Source: Anaeromyxobacter soli (GTDB lineage Bacteria; Myxococcota; Myxococcia; Myxococcales; Anaeromyxobacteraceae). Taken from it: a DNA stretch of 64,000 bases. The position numbers were made by a program, and so were the translations under genes. Below, one piece after another: positions 52,416 through 61,045 of the stretch (position 1 is the stretch's first letter; each line of letters begins with the position of its first letter). The notes beneath the pieces were generated by a model, which had not been told where the DNA came from, ran no database searches, and saw nothing but the letters and a program-made list of their open reading frames with translations. The stretch lies in assembly GCF_022808855.1 (NCBI RefSeq), contig NZ_JAKZLF010000026.1, positions 1 through 64,000 on the forward strand. The letters are read 5' to 3'.

Positions 52416-53858
52416 ATGGAACAGGCCCAGCACCCCACGAGCAACCGCGACGTCGCCTTCGCCGCCGTGAACGCCGCGTTCGGCTCGATCGGCCGCATCT
52501 GCATGGCGCTCGACGGACAGTTCCGGATCCGCCACGCCTCCGAGCGCGTGGAGTCGCTGCTCGGGCCGGGGGCCGCCGCGCGGATCACGGGTGCGCCGGT
52601 CGAGACGGTGCTCGGCAGCGAGCTGTTCGGGCCTGAGGGACCCCTCCGTCAGGCGCTCGTCGCGGGCGAGCGTCGCGAGGGGTGGCGCGCCTACCTCCAG
52701 TGCGAGCGCGGCCCGCGGCTGCTCTCGGTCACCGCCGCGCCCCTGCAGCACGACCCGCACGGCGTCTGCGATCCCTCCGCCGCCTACCTCGTCATCCTCC
52801 GTCCCGCCGACGACGAGTCGCCGGACGTCTGCGCGCCCGTCGCCGGCTTCGGCGTGATGTGCCGCTCGCAGGCCATGACGCGGGTGTTCCGCCTCATCGA
52901 GACGCTGCAGCACAGCGAGTCGACCGTGCTCGTCACCGGGGAGAGCGGGACGGGCAAGGAGGTGATGGCGCGCATCATCCACGCGCACTCGCCGCGCCGG
53001 AACGGCCCGTTCATCGCGGTGAACGCCGCGGCCCTCCCCGCCGAGCTGCTCGAGAGCGAGCTCTTCGGGCACGTGCGCGGCGCCTTCACCGGCGCGATCC
53101 GCGACCGGACCGGGCGGTTCGAGTCGGCCGAGGGCGGGACGCTCTTCCTCGACGAGATCGGCGACCTGCCGCTCGCCGTGCAGGTGAAGCTCCTGCGCGT
53201 CCTGCAGGAGCACACCTACGAGCGCGTCGGCGACGACAAGGTGCGCAGGACGAACGCCCGGATCATCGCCGCGACCCACCGCGATCTCCGCCGCGCCGTC
53301 GCCGCCGGCACCTTCCGCGAGGACCTCTACTACCGGCTGCGGGTGTTCCCGGTGGAGCTCCCGCCCCTGCGCGCGCGGCGCGAGGACATCGAGCCCATCG
53401 CGCGGGTCCTCCTCGGGCGCGTGGGCGCTCGGACGGCGCGGGCGCTGCACTTCTCGCCCGACGCGCTCCGCGCCCTCCTCTCCCACGACTGGCCCGGCAA
53501 CGTGCGCGAGCTCGAGAACGCGCTCGAGTACGCCGCCACCGTGTGCAAGGGGCAGACGCTCCAGCCCGAGGACCTGCCGCCGGAGGTCGGCGCGGCCGCG
53601 GCGGCGCGCGCGGAGCCGCTCGTCGCGCCCGCGCCCGCCCTCGCCCCCTCCTCGACCCCGGCGGCCCTCCTCGCGATCGCCGGGCGCCGCGCCGTCCCGC
53701 ACGACGAGCGCGCCACCCTGCAGGCGACGCTCGACGCCCACCGCTGGAACCGCGCGGACACCGCCAAGGCGCTCGGCCTCTCCCGCAGCACGCTGTGGCG
53801 GCGCATGCGGGCGCTCGGGCTGCTCGACCCCGCGGAGGCTTCCGGCGCGCTCGCCTGA
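52416..53858 (+). CDS. Sigma54-dependent transcriptional activator with PAS domain
   Basis: The 480-residue protein has an N-terminal PAS-like domain (about 22-130), an AAA+ domain with Walker A GESGTGK (175-181), GAFTG (222-226) and TLFLDEIGDLP, and a Fis-type HTH at the end (ADTAKALGLSRSTLWRRMRAL). Scattered Cys residues in the sensor half (96, 118, 139, 149) could respond to sulfur or redox state, but that is speculation. It is divergent from the porin/reductase operon and is its obvious candidate activator. The ATG at 52416 follows GGGAGAG. The perfect inverted repeat lies immediately upstream. Confidence 0.92.
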   Translation: MEQAQHPTSNRDVAFAAVNAAFGSIGRICMALDGQFRIRHASERVESLLGPGAAARITGAPVETVLGSELFGPEGPLRQALVAGERREGWRAYLQCERGPRLLSVTAAPLQHDPHGVCDPSAAYLVILRPADDESPDVCAPVAGFGVMCRSQAMTRVFRLIETLQHSESTVLVTGESGTGKEVMARIIHAHSPRRNGPFIAVNAAALPAELLESELFGHVRGAFTGAIRDRTGRFESAEGGTLFLDEIGDLPLAVQVKLLRVLQEHTYERVGDDKVRRTNARIIAATHRDLRRAVAAGTFREDLYYRLRVFPVELPPLRARREDIEPIARVLLGRVGARTARALHFSPDALRALLSHDWPGNVRELENALEYAATVCKGQTLQPEDLPPEVGAAAAARAEPLVAPAPALAPSSTPAALLAIAGRRAVPHDERATLQATLDAHRWNRADTAKALGLSRSTLWRRMRALGLLDPAEASGALA

Positions 53859-53879
53859 CGAGGTCCGCCGGCCTCGCGC

Positions 53880-55982
53880 TCAGGGCGCGCGCCGCCAGAG
53901 GCCGCCGTGGTGCGACACCCACGCGCCGGACCCGCACATGAGGCCCACGGGCATCTCGGCGCGCTCCCACGTTCGCCCGTCCCAGCGGAATCGATTCATG
54001 GGATCGTGGTTCCAGCGCGACGTCGGGACGGCCCAGACGTCGTCCGCGCCGGTCCCGAAGATGCAGCGCACCGGGTAGGTGGGGCCGGCGGTCCCCGCCC
54101 AGCGGCTGCCGTCCCAGCGGTAGGCGACCTCCCCGATCAACGCCCAGGCATCGTGCGGCGTCGCGCCCCACATCGCGCCGCGCTCCCAGGACGAATCGCG
54201 GGCCGTGAGCGCGCGGCACTCGGTCGCTCCGCGGAGCTCCTCGCTCCAGCCGCCGTCCGACCAGCGCCAGATGACCTGCTGCAGCACCGCCTCGTACGGC
54301 GGGTCGCCCTGGATCGGCGTGACCGCGAACCCCAGCGCGAACAGCAGCCCCGGGCGCGGCGTCCAGATCGCGTGCACCTCGCCCGGCGAGCCGCGGCCCG
54401 TCCACCGCTCGCCGTCCCAGTGGAAGACGCCCGCCTCGTTCGACGCCCAGGCGTCGGTCGCGCCGGTGCCGGTGAGCTTCTCCCGCAACGCGCGGTACCG
54501 CGGGTCCCAGGCCGAGGCCGCGCTCCGGTCGACACGGGTCGGCGTCCAGCGCACGCCGTCCCAATGGAGATAGCCGTCGCGGTGGGCGAGCCAGACGTCG
54601 CTCGCGCTCGAGCCGTACGTGGCCGTGTAGAGGAGCCCCACCTCCGAGGCGGGGAGCCGCGAGCCGGAGACGCGGACCCAGGTTGCCCCGTCCCAGCTCA
54701 CGAGCTCCGCGCCGCCGTCCTCCGTCGGCGCGAGCACCCACGCCTCGTCGGCGGGCGCCAGGTTCCGGTCGATGACCCGCAGCTCGCCTCCGAGGTGAGC
54801 GCGAGGCGTCCAGCGCTCGCCATTCCAGTGGTAGAGCGCGCCGGACACGTCGTCCGTGCGCATGCCCCACACGTCGTGCGCCCCCGCCGCCCAGAGGACG
54901 CGGTCCGGCGCGTCCGCGACCTCGCTCCAGGCGCCGTCCGCGAGGTGATGCTCGCCGACCCAGACGTCGCCGCGCGTCGCGACGAACACGGGGCCCGAGA
55001 TCGACGCGTCCTGCGGCCACCACTCGGCCCCGTCGAACCTCCAGACGGTGGGCTCGGTGGAGCGGAACGGCTCCCGGGCCCGCGAACCGGCCTGCGGAGG
55101 AGACAGCGCGCTCGCCCACACGTCGTCCGGCGCCGAGCCCGAGATCGAGCCCAGCCCATCGGGCAGGCGGACGAGGCCTCCGCCCAGGCGCCACTCGGAC
55201 CAGCTGCCGCCGCGACGCCGCACGACGGCGACCGCCCGCGTGTTCACGCCCGCCCGCAAGCCTTCCCACGGCAACGTGACGCCGAACACGTCGTCGATCC
55301 CCGCCGCCCAGACGCCGTACACGTCGCCGGCGTAGCCTTCCGGGCACGCGAACGTCTCCGCGACGGTGCCGTCGAACCGCTGGAAGCCGCAGCTCCACGT
55401 GCCGGTCCACGCCACCCCGTCCGAAGAGGAGATGGAACCCTGTGTGAACACCTCGCCGCGGGCCTGACGCGTCCAGCGCGTTCCGTCCCATCGGAGGAGC
55501 GTGAGCGGATCGGCCGTCCACGCCTCCGTCGCGCTCTTGCCCCAGACGTCCCTCAGGTCGAAGCCGACGTACAGCGGGATCCCGCCCGGCTCGCGCGCGA
55601 CGCCGAGCCACTCCGCGGACCACGCCGCGCCGTCCCAGTGGAGCATCCCGCCGAGCGTGGTCGTCGCCCACACGTCGCTCGGGCCGCTGCCCCACATGCT
55701 CCGGACGGGCGCGCCGCGCGGGAAGTTCCACCAGCACCAGCCCCCGGCGCACGGGCGGTCCGAGGTCGCGACGCCTGCCTCGACCGGCAGCAGCGACGCG
55801 GGGACCTCGCCTGCGACGTCCGGGGGGATCGGCCCGGAGGGTTGGCGCGGGTCCGGCGGCGGCCCGCTCGCGGGCGGTTCCCCTCCCGCCGGAGGTTCCG
55901 CGCTCGATCGGCCCGCTTCGCCACGTGAGAAGCAGCCGGCCGCCAGCACGGCCGCCACCACCACCACCCCCGTCGCCCGCAT
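53880..55982 (-). CDS. Secreted lipoprotein with repeated WDG/DVWA propeller-like units
   Basis: This 700-residue protein has a lipoprotein signal (VVVAAVLAAGC, lipid-anchored Cys17) and a Pro/Gly-rich linker to about residue 60. About ten imperfect repeats of 45-60 residues follow. Each combines a G-x-x-DVWA-like strand with an h-x-WDG-x-x-W strand, for example MWGSGPSDVWA and LHWDGAAW. This suggests one or two beta-propellers on the outer surface. Such proteins are common and expanded in myxobacteria, with unknown ligands (family knowledge). It converges on the sigma54 activator with 21 bases between them. Confidence 0.8.
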   Translation of the reverse strand: MRATGVVVVAAVLAAGCFSRGEAGRSSAEPPAGGEPPASGPPPDPRQPSGPIPPDVAGEVPASLLPVEAGVATSDRPCAGGWCWWNFPRGAPVRSMWGSGPSDVWATTTLGGMLHWDGAAWSAEWLGVAREPGGIPLYVGFDLRDVWGKSATEAWTADPLTLLRWDGTRWTRQARGEVFTQGSISSSDGVAWTGTWSCGFQRFDGTVAETFACPEGYAGDVYGVWAAGIDDVFGVTLPWEGLRAGVNTRAVAVVRRRGGSWSEWRLGGGLVRLPDGLGSISGSAPDDVWASALSPPQAGSRAREPFRSTEPTVWRFDGAEWWPQDASISGPVFVATRGDVWVGEHHLADGAWSEVADAPDRVLWAAGAHDVWGMRTDDVSGALYHWNGERWTPRAHLGGELRVIDRNLAPADEAWVLAPTEDGGAELVSWDGATWVRVSGSRLPASEVGLLYTATYGSSASDVWLAHRDGYLHWDGVRWTPTRVDRSAASAWDPRYRALREKLTGTGATDAWASNEAGVFHWDGERWTGRGSPGEVHAIWTPRPGLLFALGFAVTPIQGDPPYEAVLQQVIWRWSDGGWSEELRGATECRALTARDSSWERGAMWGATPHDAWALIGEVAYRWDGSRWAGTAGPTYPVRCIFGTGADDVWAVPTSRWNHDPMNRFRWDGRTWERAEMPVGLMCGSGAWVSHHGGLWRRAP

Positions 55983-56175
55983 CGCCGGCCCCCGCTTTCA
56001 CGCAGGGTACCCATTCACCATCCGTGCGCCCACGAATCCGTGAGGGGCAGGCCCGCCATGGGGGGTGCGCCTCGTCCGACGCTCTCCGCCGAGGCCCGAT
56101 CGCGGAGTCGCGGGGCGAGTGCCCGCGCGCCGCGCCCGGCCGGGCGGCGGCCTCGCCGCGCGCGCTCGGCCGCGC

Positions 56176-57612
56176 TCAGCCCGCGCTGCCCCAGCCCCGC
56201 TCGACGGCGCGCGCGCCGCGGGCGAACGCCTCGGCGTTCACCGCGACGAGCGCAGGGCGCTTCTGCAGCGCCTGGCGGATGACGGCGAGGACGGTCTCGG
56301 CGGGGAAGAGCCCGGTGGCCCCCTGCAGCGCGCCGATGGCGACCACGTTCTTCACGAGCGGCTGGCCGAGCTCCGCCGCGATCTCGGAGAGGGGCACGCC
56401 CAGCGCGCGGACGCCGGGCGGGAGGGCGTGCGGCTCGCGGATCACGGAGCGGTCGTAGAGCGCGATCCCGCCGGGCGCGACCGTGGCCCCGAACTTGGCG
56501 AGGCTCGGGGCGTTGAAGGCGACGAGCGCGTGCGGCGAGGGCACGTCGGGGGAGAGCACCTGCGTGCGCGCGATCCGCACGTCGGCGTAGGAGGTGCCGC
56601 CGCGCGACTCCGGGCCGTAGCTCGGGATGTGCGTCGCGTCGAGCCCCTCGTTCACGGCCGCGTGGACCATCAGCATCGCCGCCGTCTGCGCGCCGTCGCC
56701 CCCCGAGCCGGCGAACTTGAGGCCGAGCTCGTCGCCGCCGAACGGCGTGGCGGGAAAGCCCTGCGCGTAGCGCGGCGCCTCCGCCTGCCGCGCGTCGATC
56801 GCCTCGAGCACCGCGTCCGCCGCGTACGTGGGCGTGCGCCACGCGTCGAAGCTCGCGGTCGCCGAGACGTCCTTCTTCACGCCCAGCGGGAAGACCGGGA
56901 CCATCTTCTCCTTCACCCAGCGCTCCGCCTCCTCGGCGGAGAGGCGCAGGTGCGTCGGGCACTCGGCGAGCACCTCGACGAAGGAGAAGCCCTTCCCCTC
57001 CGCCTGGAGCTCTAGGCCCTTCTTCACCGCCTTCGCCGCGCGCACCCGCTGCTTCGCGTCGAAGAGCGCCACCCGCTCCACGTACACCGGGCCGTCGAGC
57101 TGGGCGATGAGCTCCGCCATCTTGAGCGGCAGGCCCATGGAGAGGTCGCGCCCGTGCGGCGAGGTGGTGGTCTTCTGGCCCATGAGCGTGGTGGGCGCGG
57201 TCTGACCGCCGGTCATGCCGTAGATCGCGTTGTTCACGAACACGACCGACAGGGGCACGCCGAGCTGCGCGGCGTGGAGGATCTCGGTGAGGCCGATGGA
57301 GGCGAGGTCGCCGTCGCCCTGGTAGCTCACCACCACGCTGTCCGGGTTCGAGAGCTTGTGGCCGAGCGCGACCGCGGGCGCGCGGCCGTGCGCCGCCTGC
57401 GTGTGGCCGACGTCCAGGTAGTAGTAGAGGAACACGCTGCAGCCGACCGGCGACACCGCGATGGTCCGGTCCTGGATCCCGAGCTCCTCGATGGCCTCGG
57501 CGAGGTAGCGGTGCACGAGCCCGTGGCCGCAGCCGGGGCAGTAGTGGGTGCTGCGCCCCTTGATGCCCTCGGCGTGATCGTGCCGCTCGAACCGCTCGTA
57601 GAAGACGCTCAC
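56176..57612 (-). CDS. 2-oxoacid:ferredoxin oxidoreductase, fused beta-gamma subunit
   Basis: The 478-residue protein joins a TPP-binding beta subunit (about 1-270; THYCPGCGHG at 22-31, GDGDLASIGLTE at 99-110, FVNNAIYGMTGGQ) to a gamma subunit (about 290-478; FAGSGGDGAQTAAMLM). It oxidatively decarboxylates a 2-oxoacid to its acyl-CoA and reduces ferredoxin. The start is a GTG at 57612 overlapping the upstream stop (GTGA). Substrate could be 2-oxoglutarate or branched-chain 2-oxoacids; the isovaleryl-CoA operon elsewhere in the window makes the latter attractive but does not prove it. Confidence 0.9.
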   Translation of the reverse strand: MSVFYERFERHDHAEGIKGRSTHYCPGCGHGLVHRYLAEAIEELGIQDRTIAVSPVGCSVFLYYYLDVGHTQAAHGRAPAVALGHKLSNPDSVVVSYQGDGDLASIGLTEILHAAQLGVPLSVVFVNNAIYGMTGGQTAPTTLMGQKTTTSPHGRDLSMGLPLKMAELIAQLDGPVYVERVALFDAKQRVRAAKAVKKGLELQAEGKGFSFVEVLAECPTHLRLSAEEAERWVKEKMVPVFPLGVKKDVSATASFDAWRTPTYAADAVLEAIDARQAEAPRYAQGFPATPFGGDELGLKFAGSGGDGAQTAAMLMVHAAVNEGLDATHIPSYGPESRGGTSYADVRIARTQVLSPDVPSPHALVAFNAPSLAKFGATVAPGGIALYDRSVIREPHALPPGVRALGVPLSEIAAELGQPLVKNVVAIGALQGATGLFPAETVLAVIRQALQKRPALVAVNAEAFARGARAVERGWGSAG

Positions 57613-59000
57613 GCCGTCACCCGCCTTCCCGCGGACTTCCGTACCCCCGCGGCGATCTCGAGCTGCGACGGCAGGATGCCTCCGTGCCGCCGCACGTGCT
57701 CGATGGGCACCTCTCCGCCGACGCCCGCGTGGCTCAGCGCGAGCCGGAGCTCGTCCTCGAGCTGCCCGTCGCTCGCCTCGACCACGACGATGCGGCGCGC
57801 CCGGCGGACGAGCGGGAGGAGCGCGGCGACCGGGAACGGCCAGACCGTCTGCGGGCGGAACAGCCCGACCCGCACGCCCTCGGCGCGGAGCGCGGCCACC
57901 GCCCCCGACGCCATGCGCGCCGGGGTGCCGCAGGCGACGACGAGCGTCTCGGCGTCCTCGCAGTGGAGGGTCTCGACGCGCTGCTCCGCGGCGGTCATGC
58001 GCGCGTACTTGTCGAAGAGGTGGAGGTTGTGGGCCTCCTGGTCCGCCTCGCGCAGCAGGATCGAGGAGTGGAGGTTCCCGCGGTGCGGGCCGTCGCCCGA
58101 CACGGCCCAGCCCGGGAGCCCCGGCCGGACGAGCGCGCGCGGCAGCTCCACCTTGCCGGTCATCTGGCCGAGGTGCCCGTCGGCCGCGACCACCACCGGG
58201 TTCCGGTAGCGGAAGGCGAGCTCGAAGGCGAGCATCGTGAAGTCGAGCATCTCCTGCGGCGTCGCCGGCGCGAGCACGATGGCGTGCGTGCTCCCGTGGC
58301 CGAGGCCGCGGCAGGCGAGCTTCAGGTCCGACTGCTCGGGCCCGATGTTCCCGAGCCCGGGCCCGGCGCGCATCACGTTCACGAAGACGGCGGGGAGCTC
58401 GGCGCCGATGAGGTAGGAGACGCCCTCGAGCATCAGGCTGAAGCCGGGGGAGGACGTGAACGTCATCGTCCGCCGCCCCGCGCCGGCCGCGCCGTACATC
58501 ATGTTGACGGCCGCGACCTCGCTCGGCGCCTGGACGAAGCTGCCGCCCAGCGCGGGCAGGAGCTTCGCCATGAGCTCGGCGCCCTCGGTGGACGGCGTGA
58601 TCGGGTAGCCGAAGAAGTGGCGGCAGCCGGCGAGCAGCGCGCCGATGGCCGACGCGTGCGTGCCCTTCACGACGAGCGGGGGCGAGTGCGGCAGCGGCAC
58701 CCGCGCGTCCGGCTCGTCCGGCGGGGGGACGAAGCGCGCGCGCGGCGCCACGGCGGCGGGCTCGCGCGCCGCCCCCGGGAGCGCCATCTCGAGCCCGTAC
58801 GGCTCGGGGCACGCCTCGGCGCACAGCCCGCAGCCGTTGCAGGCGTCGAGGCTCAGGACGATGGGGACGAGCCCGGAGAGCTCGTTGATGTCGGTGCCGG
58901 GCGCGATGCAGGCGCGCGCGCAGGCCTCCCGACATCTGCCGCAGCCCTTGCAGCACTCCTCGTGGAGCACCGGCATCTCACGGACGTCGACGTGAGCCAC
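57609..59000 (-). CDS. 2-oxoacid:ferredoxin oxidoreductase, ferredoxin-alpha fusion
   Basis: The 463-residue protein has an N-terminal two-cluster ferredoxin domain (about 10-70, with the CKGCGRCREAC and CNGCGLCAEACP motifs). An alpha subunit follows (about 110-455) with FFGYPITPSTEGAELM and the PFPVAALLPLVRRARRIVVVEASDGQLEDE region. Together with the beta-gamma fusion downstream it packs the usual four subunits into two chains. The start is GTG 59000 with AGGAGGAGG before it. The first ferredoxin cluster has extra cysteines (Cys16 and Cys31). Confidence 0.9.
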   Translation of the reverse strand: MAHVDVREMPVLHEECCKGCGRCREACARACIAPGTDINELSGLVPIVLSLDACNGCGLCAEACPEPYGLEMALPGAAREPAAVAPRARFVPPPDEPDARVPLPHSPPLVVKGTHASAIGALLAGCRHFFGYPITPSTEGAELMAKLLPALGGSFVQAPSEVAAVNMMYGAAGAGRRTMTFTSSPGFSLMLEGVSYLIGAELPAVFVNVMRAGPGLGNIGPEQSDLKLACRGLGHGSTHAIVLAPATPQEMLDFTMLAFELAFRYRNPVVVAADGHLGQMTGKVELPRALVRPGLPGWAVSGDGPHRGNLHSSILLREADQEAHNLHLFDKYARMTAAEQRVETLHCEDAETLVVACGTPARMASGAVAALRAEGVRVGLFRPQTVWPFPVAALLPLVRRARRIVVVEASDGQLEDELRLALSHAGVGGEVPIEHVRRHGGILPSQLEIAAGVRKSAGRRVTA

Positions 59001-59051
59001 GCGACCTCCTCCTGCCGCCCGATCGAAGCGGCGCCTGCGGAAGACGGCGAC

Positions 59052-59081
59052 ACCCTACTCGCGGTCGGGGGAGGAATCCAA
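59052..59081 (-). promoter_or_regulatory. Possible sigma70 promoter of the 2-oxoacid oxidoreductase operon
   Basis: On the minus strand TTGGAT (59081-59076) and TAGGGT (59057-59052) are 18 bases apart, about 50 bases upstream of the GTG start. Both boxes are imperfect. Confidence 0.35.
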
Positions 59082-59422
59082 GTGCGTCGGGAAGAGACCT
59101 CGTGCCCGGCCGGGCCCGGGTCCGGCGAGGACGCCCATCCCTTGGAGGCGCAACGAGATCCGGGGCCAGCCGCCCGTGCGCACCGGCCGTGCCTGCGCAC
59201 GCCGGCGCCGACAGCGATCGACGCGCGGTTCTCCGGAGACCGCGAGAGGAGTGGAGCGAGACGGGCGCACTCCGATGGATCGTCGTCCGCTGCGCAAGCT
59301 CGCGGACGCGGGCGCTCCGGGAGCCGCTCCGCGCCGCCTTCGATCACCTGTGCGCGGGAGCTCGCGAGGCTCGAGCTCTCCTGCTCGTCGCCTGACTCCG
59401 ACCTCGGGAGCCCCGGACGTAC
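59082..59422. other. Gap between the cold-shock terminator and the oxidoreductase promoter
   Basis: I see no gene or motif in these 341 bases. Short open frames on both strands lack ribosome sites and have the amino-acid make-up of chance frames in GC-rich DNA. Confidence 0.4.
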
Positions 59423-59458
59423 GAAAGCCCGGCCCCTCTCGCGAGGAACCGGGCTTTC
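59423..59458 (-). terminator. Terminator of the cold-shock gene
   Basis: A perfect 10-bp stem pairs GAAAGCCCGG (59423-59432) with CCGGGCTTTC (59449-59458). The 16-base loop contains a further CTCGCGAG. On the minus strand it lies 19 bases after the cold-shock stop codon and ends in TTTC. It is a strong hairpin with a short T-run. Confidence 0.8.
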
Positions 59459-59477
59459 ATCTCAGACGTGAAGCGGC

Positions 59478-59681
59478 TTACAGCGGGCGGACGTTCGCCG
59501 CCTGGAGGCCCTTCGGGCCGCGCTGAACGTCGAACTCCACCTTCTGACCCTCGGCGAGGGTGCGGAACCCCTGCGCCTGGATCGCGGTGTGGTGGCAGAA
59601 CACGTCCTCGCCACCGCCGTCCTGCGTGATGAACCCGAAGCCCTTCGCGTCGTTGAACCACTTCACGGTACCGGTCGCCAT
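59478..59681 (-). CDS. Cold-shock protein (CspA family)
   Basis: The 67-residue protein is a canonical cold-shock domain: [28 protein letters not shown] carries the RNP1 (KGFGFI) and RNP2 (DVFCHH) motifs that bind single-stranded RNA and DNA. The usual VFVH of RNP2 is VFCH here. It acts as an RNA chaperone. The ATG at 59681 follows a purine-rich AGAGTAAGAGTA. The leader is about 70 bases with a hairpin, and a strong terminator ends the transcript, so it is monocistronic. Confidence 0.96.
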   Translation of the reverse strand: MATGTVKWFNDAKGFGFITQDGGGEDVFCHHTAIQAQGFRTLAEGQKVEFDVQRGPKGLQAANVRPL

Positions 59682-59733
59682 TACTCTTACTCTTTTCTTC
59701 TGAATCGGCGGCATTGAGTTGCCGCGTCGATGC

Positions 59734-59783
59734 GCCTCGAAACGAGGCCGCCGAGGTTTAACCCAGCGCGCGCTCCGCGTCGA
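59734..59783 (-). promoter_or_regulatory. Promoter and leader hairpin of the cold-shock gene
   Basis: On the minus strand, TCGACG (59783-59778) and TTAAAC (59761-59756) are 16 bases apart and form a plausible promoter. The leader then contains GCCTCG/CGAGGC (59734-59748), a 6-bp stem with a 3-base loop. Structured leaders are usual for csp genes. Confidence 0.45.
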
Positions 59784-60465
59784 GCGTACTCGCGGGGGAG
59801 TTTCGTTCGGCCGGCGGGACCCTCTCCGTCCGGGCCGTCGGGGGCAGGGTCGCGTCGGGAGCGATATCGCGCTCGTTTGCCGGGGGGAACGGGGGCCCGC
59901 GAGCGCAGCGCCGGCTCGGCCGGCGTCTCTCCGGCCACCGCCAGTCACGACGATTTAGTCAATGATGTCAGCATGATACGCGGCATGGCGGGCCGCCCGC
60001 CCGCCGTTGCAGCATGCGACCGCACGCGGATCGCCCTTGCGCGGGCGCGGGCCCGGGGCGCACCGGACCTATGCGAAGGCCTGCCGCCGGAGGGCAGCGG
60101 CGGCCACGGCGGCCGCTCCGGTGGACCCACGCCCGGGACGACGGTGGCCCTCCGGAACCGGTGCCGCGACGGCAGCGACCGAGCTCCCTCCTCGCGATCG
60201 GGCTCGCGGCCGCTCACCTCGGTCGTACACCTCAGGTGAATGTTGCCCACGGGGAAGGGCGTGCTCGCGATGGCTGAGCGGCGGGCGGAGCGGTCCGAGG
60301 GCGCGATCGGCTCCGGCGCGAGCGCTCGCCTGCCGCCCTCCCCTGCCGGGCCGAGGCAGGGGAGATCTGACGGCGCTCAAGCTCTGCCCCCCTGCTTTCG
60401 TGACATCCTCCCCGCTCCCGAATCGTTCGAGCCGCAACGAGCCCGAGCGGCGGCGCGGAGGAACC
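59784..60465. other. Long divergent intergenic region
   Basis: About 680 bases separate the cold-shock promoter from bacteriohemerythrin. Most of it is GC-rich with no convincing frame. The exception is a stretch near 59951-59985 (around GATTTAGTCAATGATG) that is far richer in A/T than its surroundings and may hold a regulator site or promoter. A small non-coding RNA cannot be excluded. Confidence 0.4.
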
Positions 60466-60867
60466 ATGCTGAAGTGGACGCCGTCCCTGGCCGTGGGCAT
60501 CGTCGAGATCGACGAGCAGCACCAGGAGCTGTTCCGGCGCGCCGAGCGGTTCGTGGCGAGCCTCGACACCGCGGATCGCCAGGAGATCGGGATCCTCCTC
60601 TCCTACCTCCGCATGTACTGCGTCACGCACTTCGGCGCGGAGGAGGCCTGGATGCGCGACGTCCGCTACGAGGGCTACGCCGAGCACAAGGCGGAGCACG
60701 ACCGCTTCGTGAAGGACATCCTGCGGATGTCCGACGAGCACGAGCGACGCGGCGGTCCGGGGCTCGAGGCGATGAAGATCGGGACCTATCTCTCGCGCTG
60801 GCTGAAGGACCACCTCACGCGGACCGACTCGGCGTTCGCGCGCTTCCTCCTGTCCCAGTCCGCCTGA
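60466..60867 (+). CDS. Bacteriohemerythrin
   Basis: This 133-residue single-domain hemerythrin binds O2 at a non-haem di-iron site. All seven ligands are in place: His19, His55, Glu59, His74, His78, His116 and Asp121. The length is standard for free bacterial hemerythrins, which store or sense oxygen or protect anaerobic enzymes (family knowledge). GGAGGAACC precedes the ATG. No chemotaxis or kinase domain is attached. An 8-bp inverted repeat about 50 bases downstream may end its transcript. Confidence 0.96.
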   Translation: MLKWTPSLAVGIVEIDEQHQELFRRAERFVASLDTADRQEIGILLSYLRMYCVTHFGAEEAWMRDVRYEGYAEHKAEHDRFVKDILRMSDEHERRGGPGLEAMKIGTYLSRWLKDHLTRTDSAFARFLLSQSA

Positions 60868-60918
60868 CGGGCGCGGCGCGCTCCGGCCGCTCCCGGCCGA
60901 GGCCGCCACCCCGGGCGA

Positions 60919-60935
60919 CCCCGCCCTGGGCGGGG
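60919..60935. terminator. GC-rich hairpin after bacteriohemerythrin
   Basis: CCCCGCCC and GGGCGGGG form a perfect 8-bp inverted repeat around a single T. No T-run follows, so a terminator role is only possible. Confidence 0.3.
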
Positions 60936-61045
60936 AGCGGCTCCTCCGACGGTGCTCTACTCGGTGCGTGGCGTGCGGCGCGAGGCGCCGCGCTCCGGCC
61001 CGACGACGCGGGCGGAGCGGCGCGCGGGCGCCGGGACGGTTCTCC

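Noticed and set aside
59945-60250. A 101-residue minus-strand frame in the csp-hemerythrin gap
   Set aside because: It has low-complexity Arg/Pro/Ala composition and no ribosome site, and it ends in the A/T-rich island; it is not convincing as a gene.
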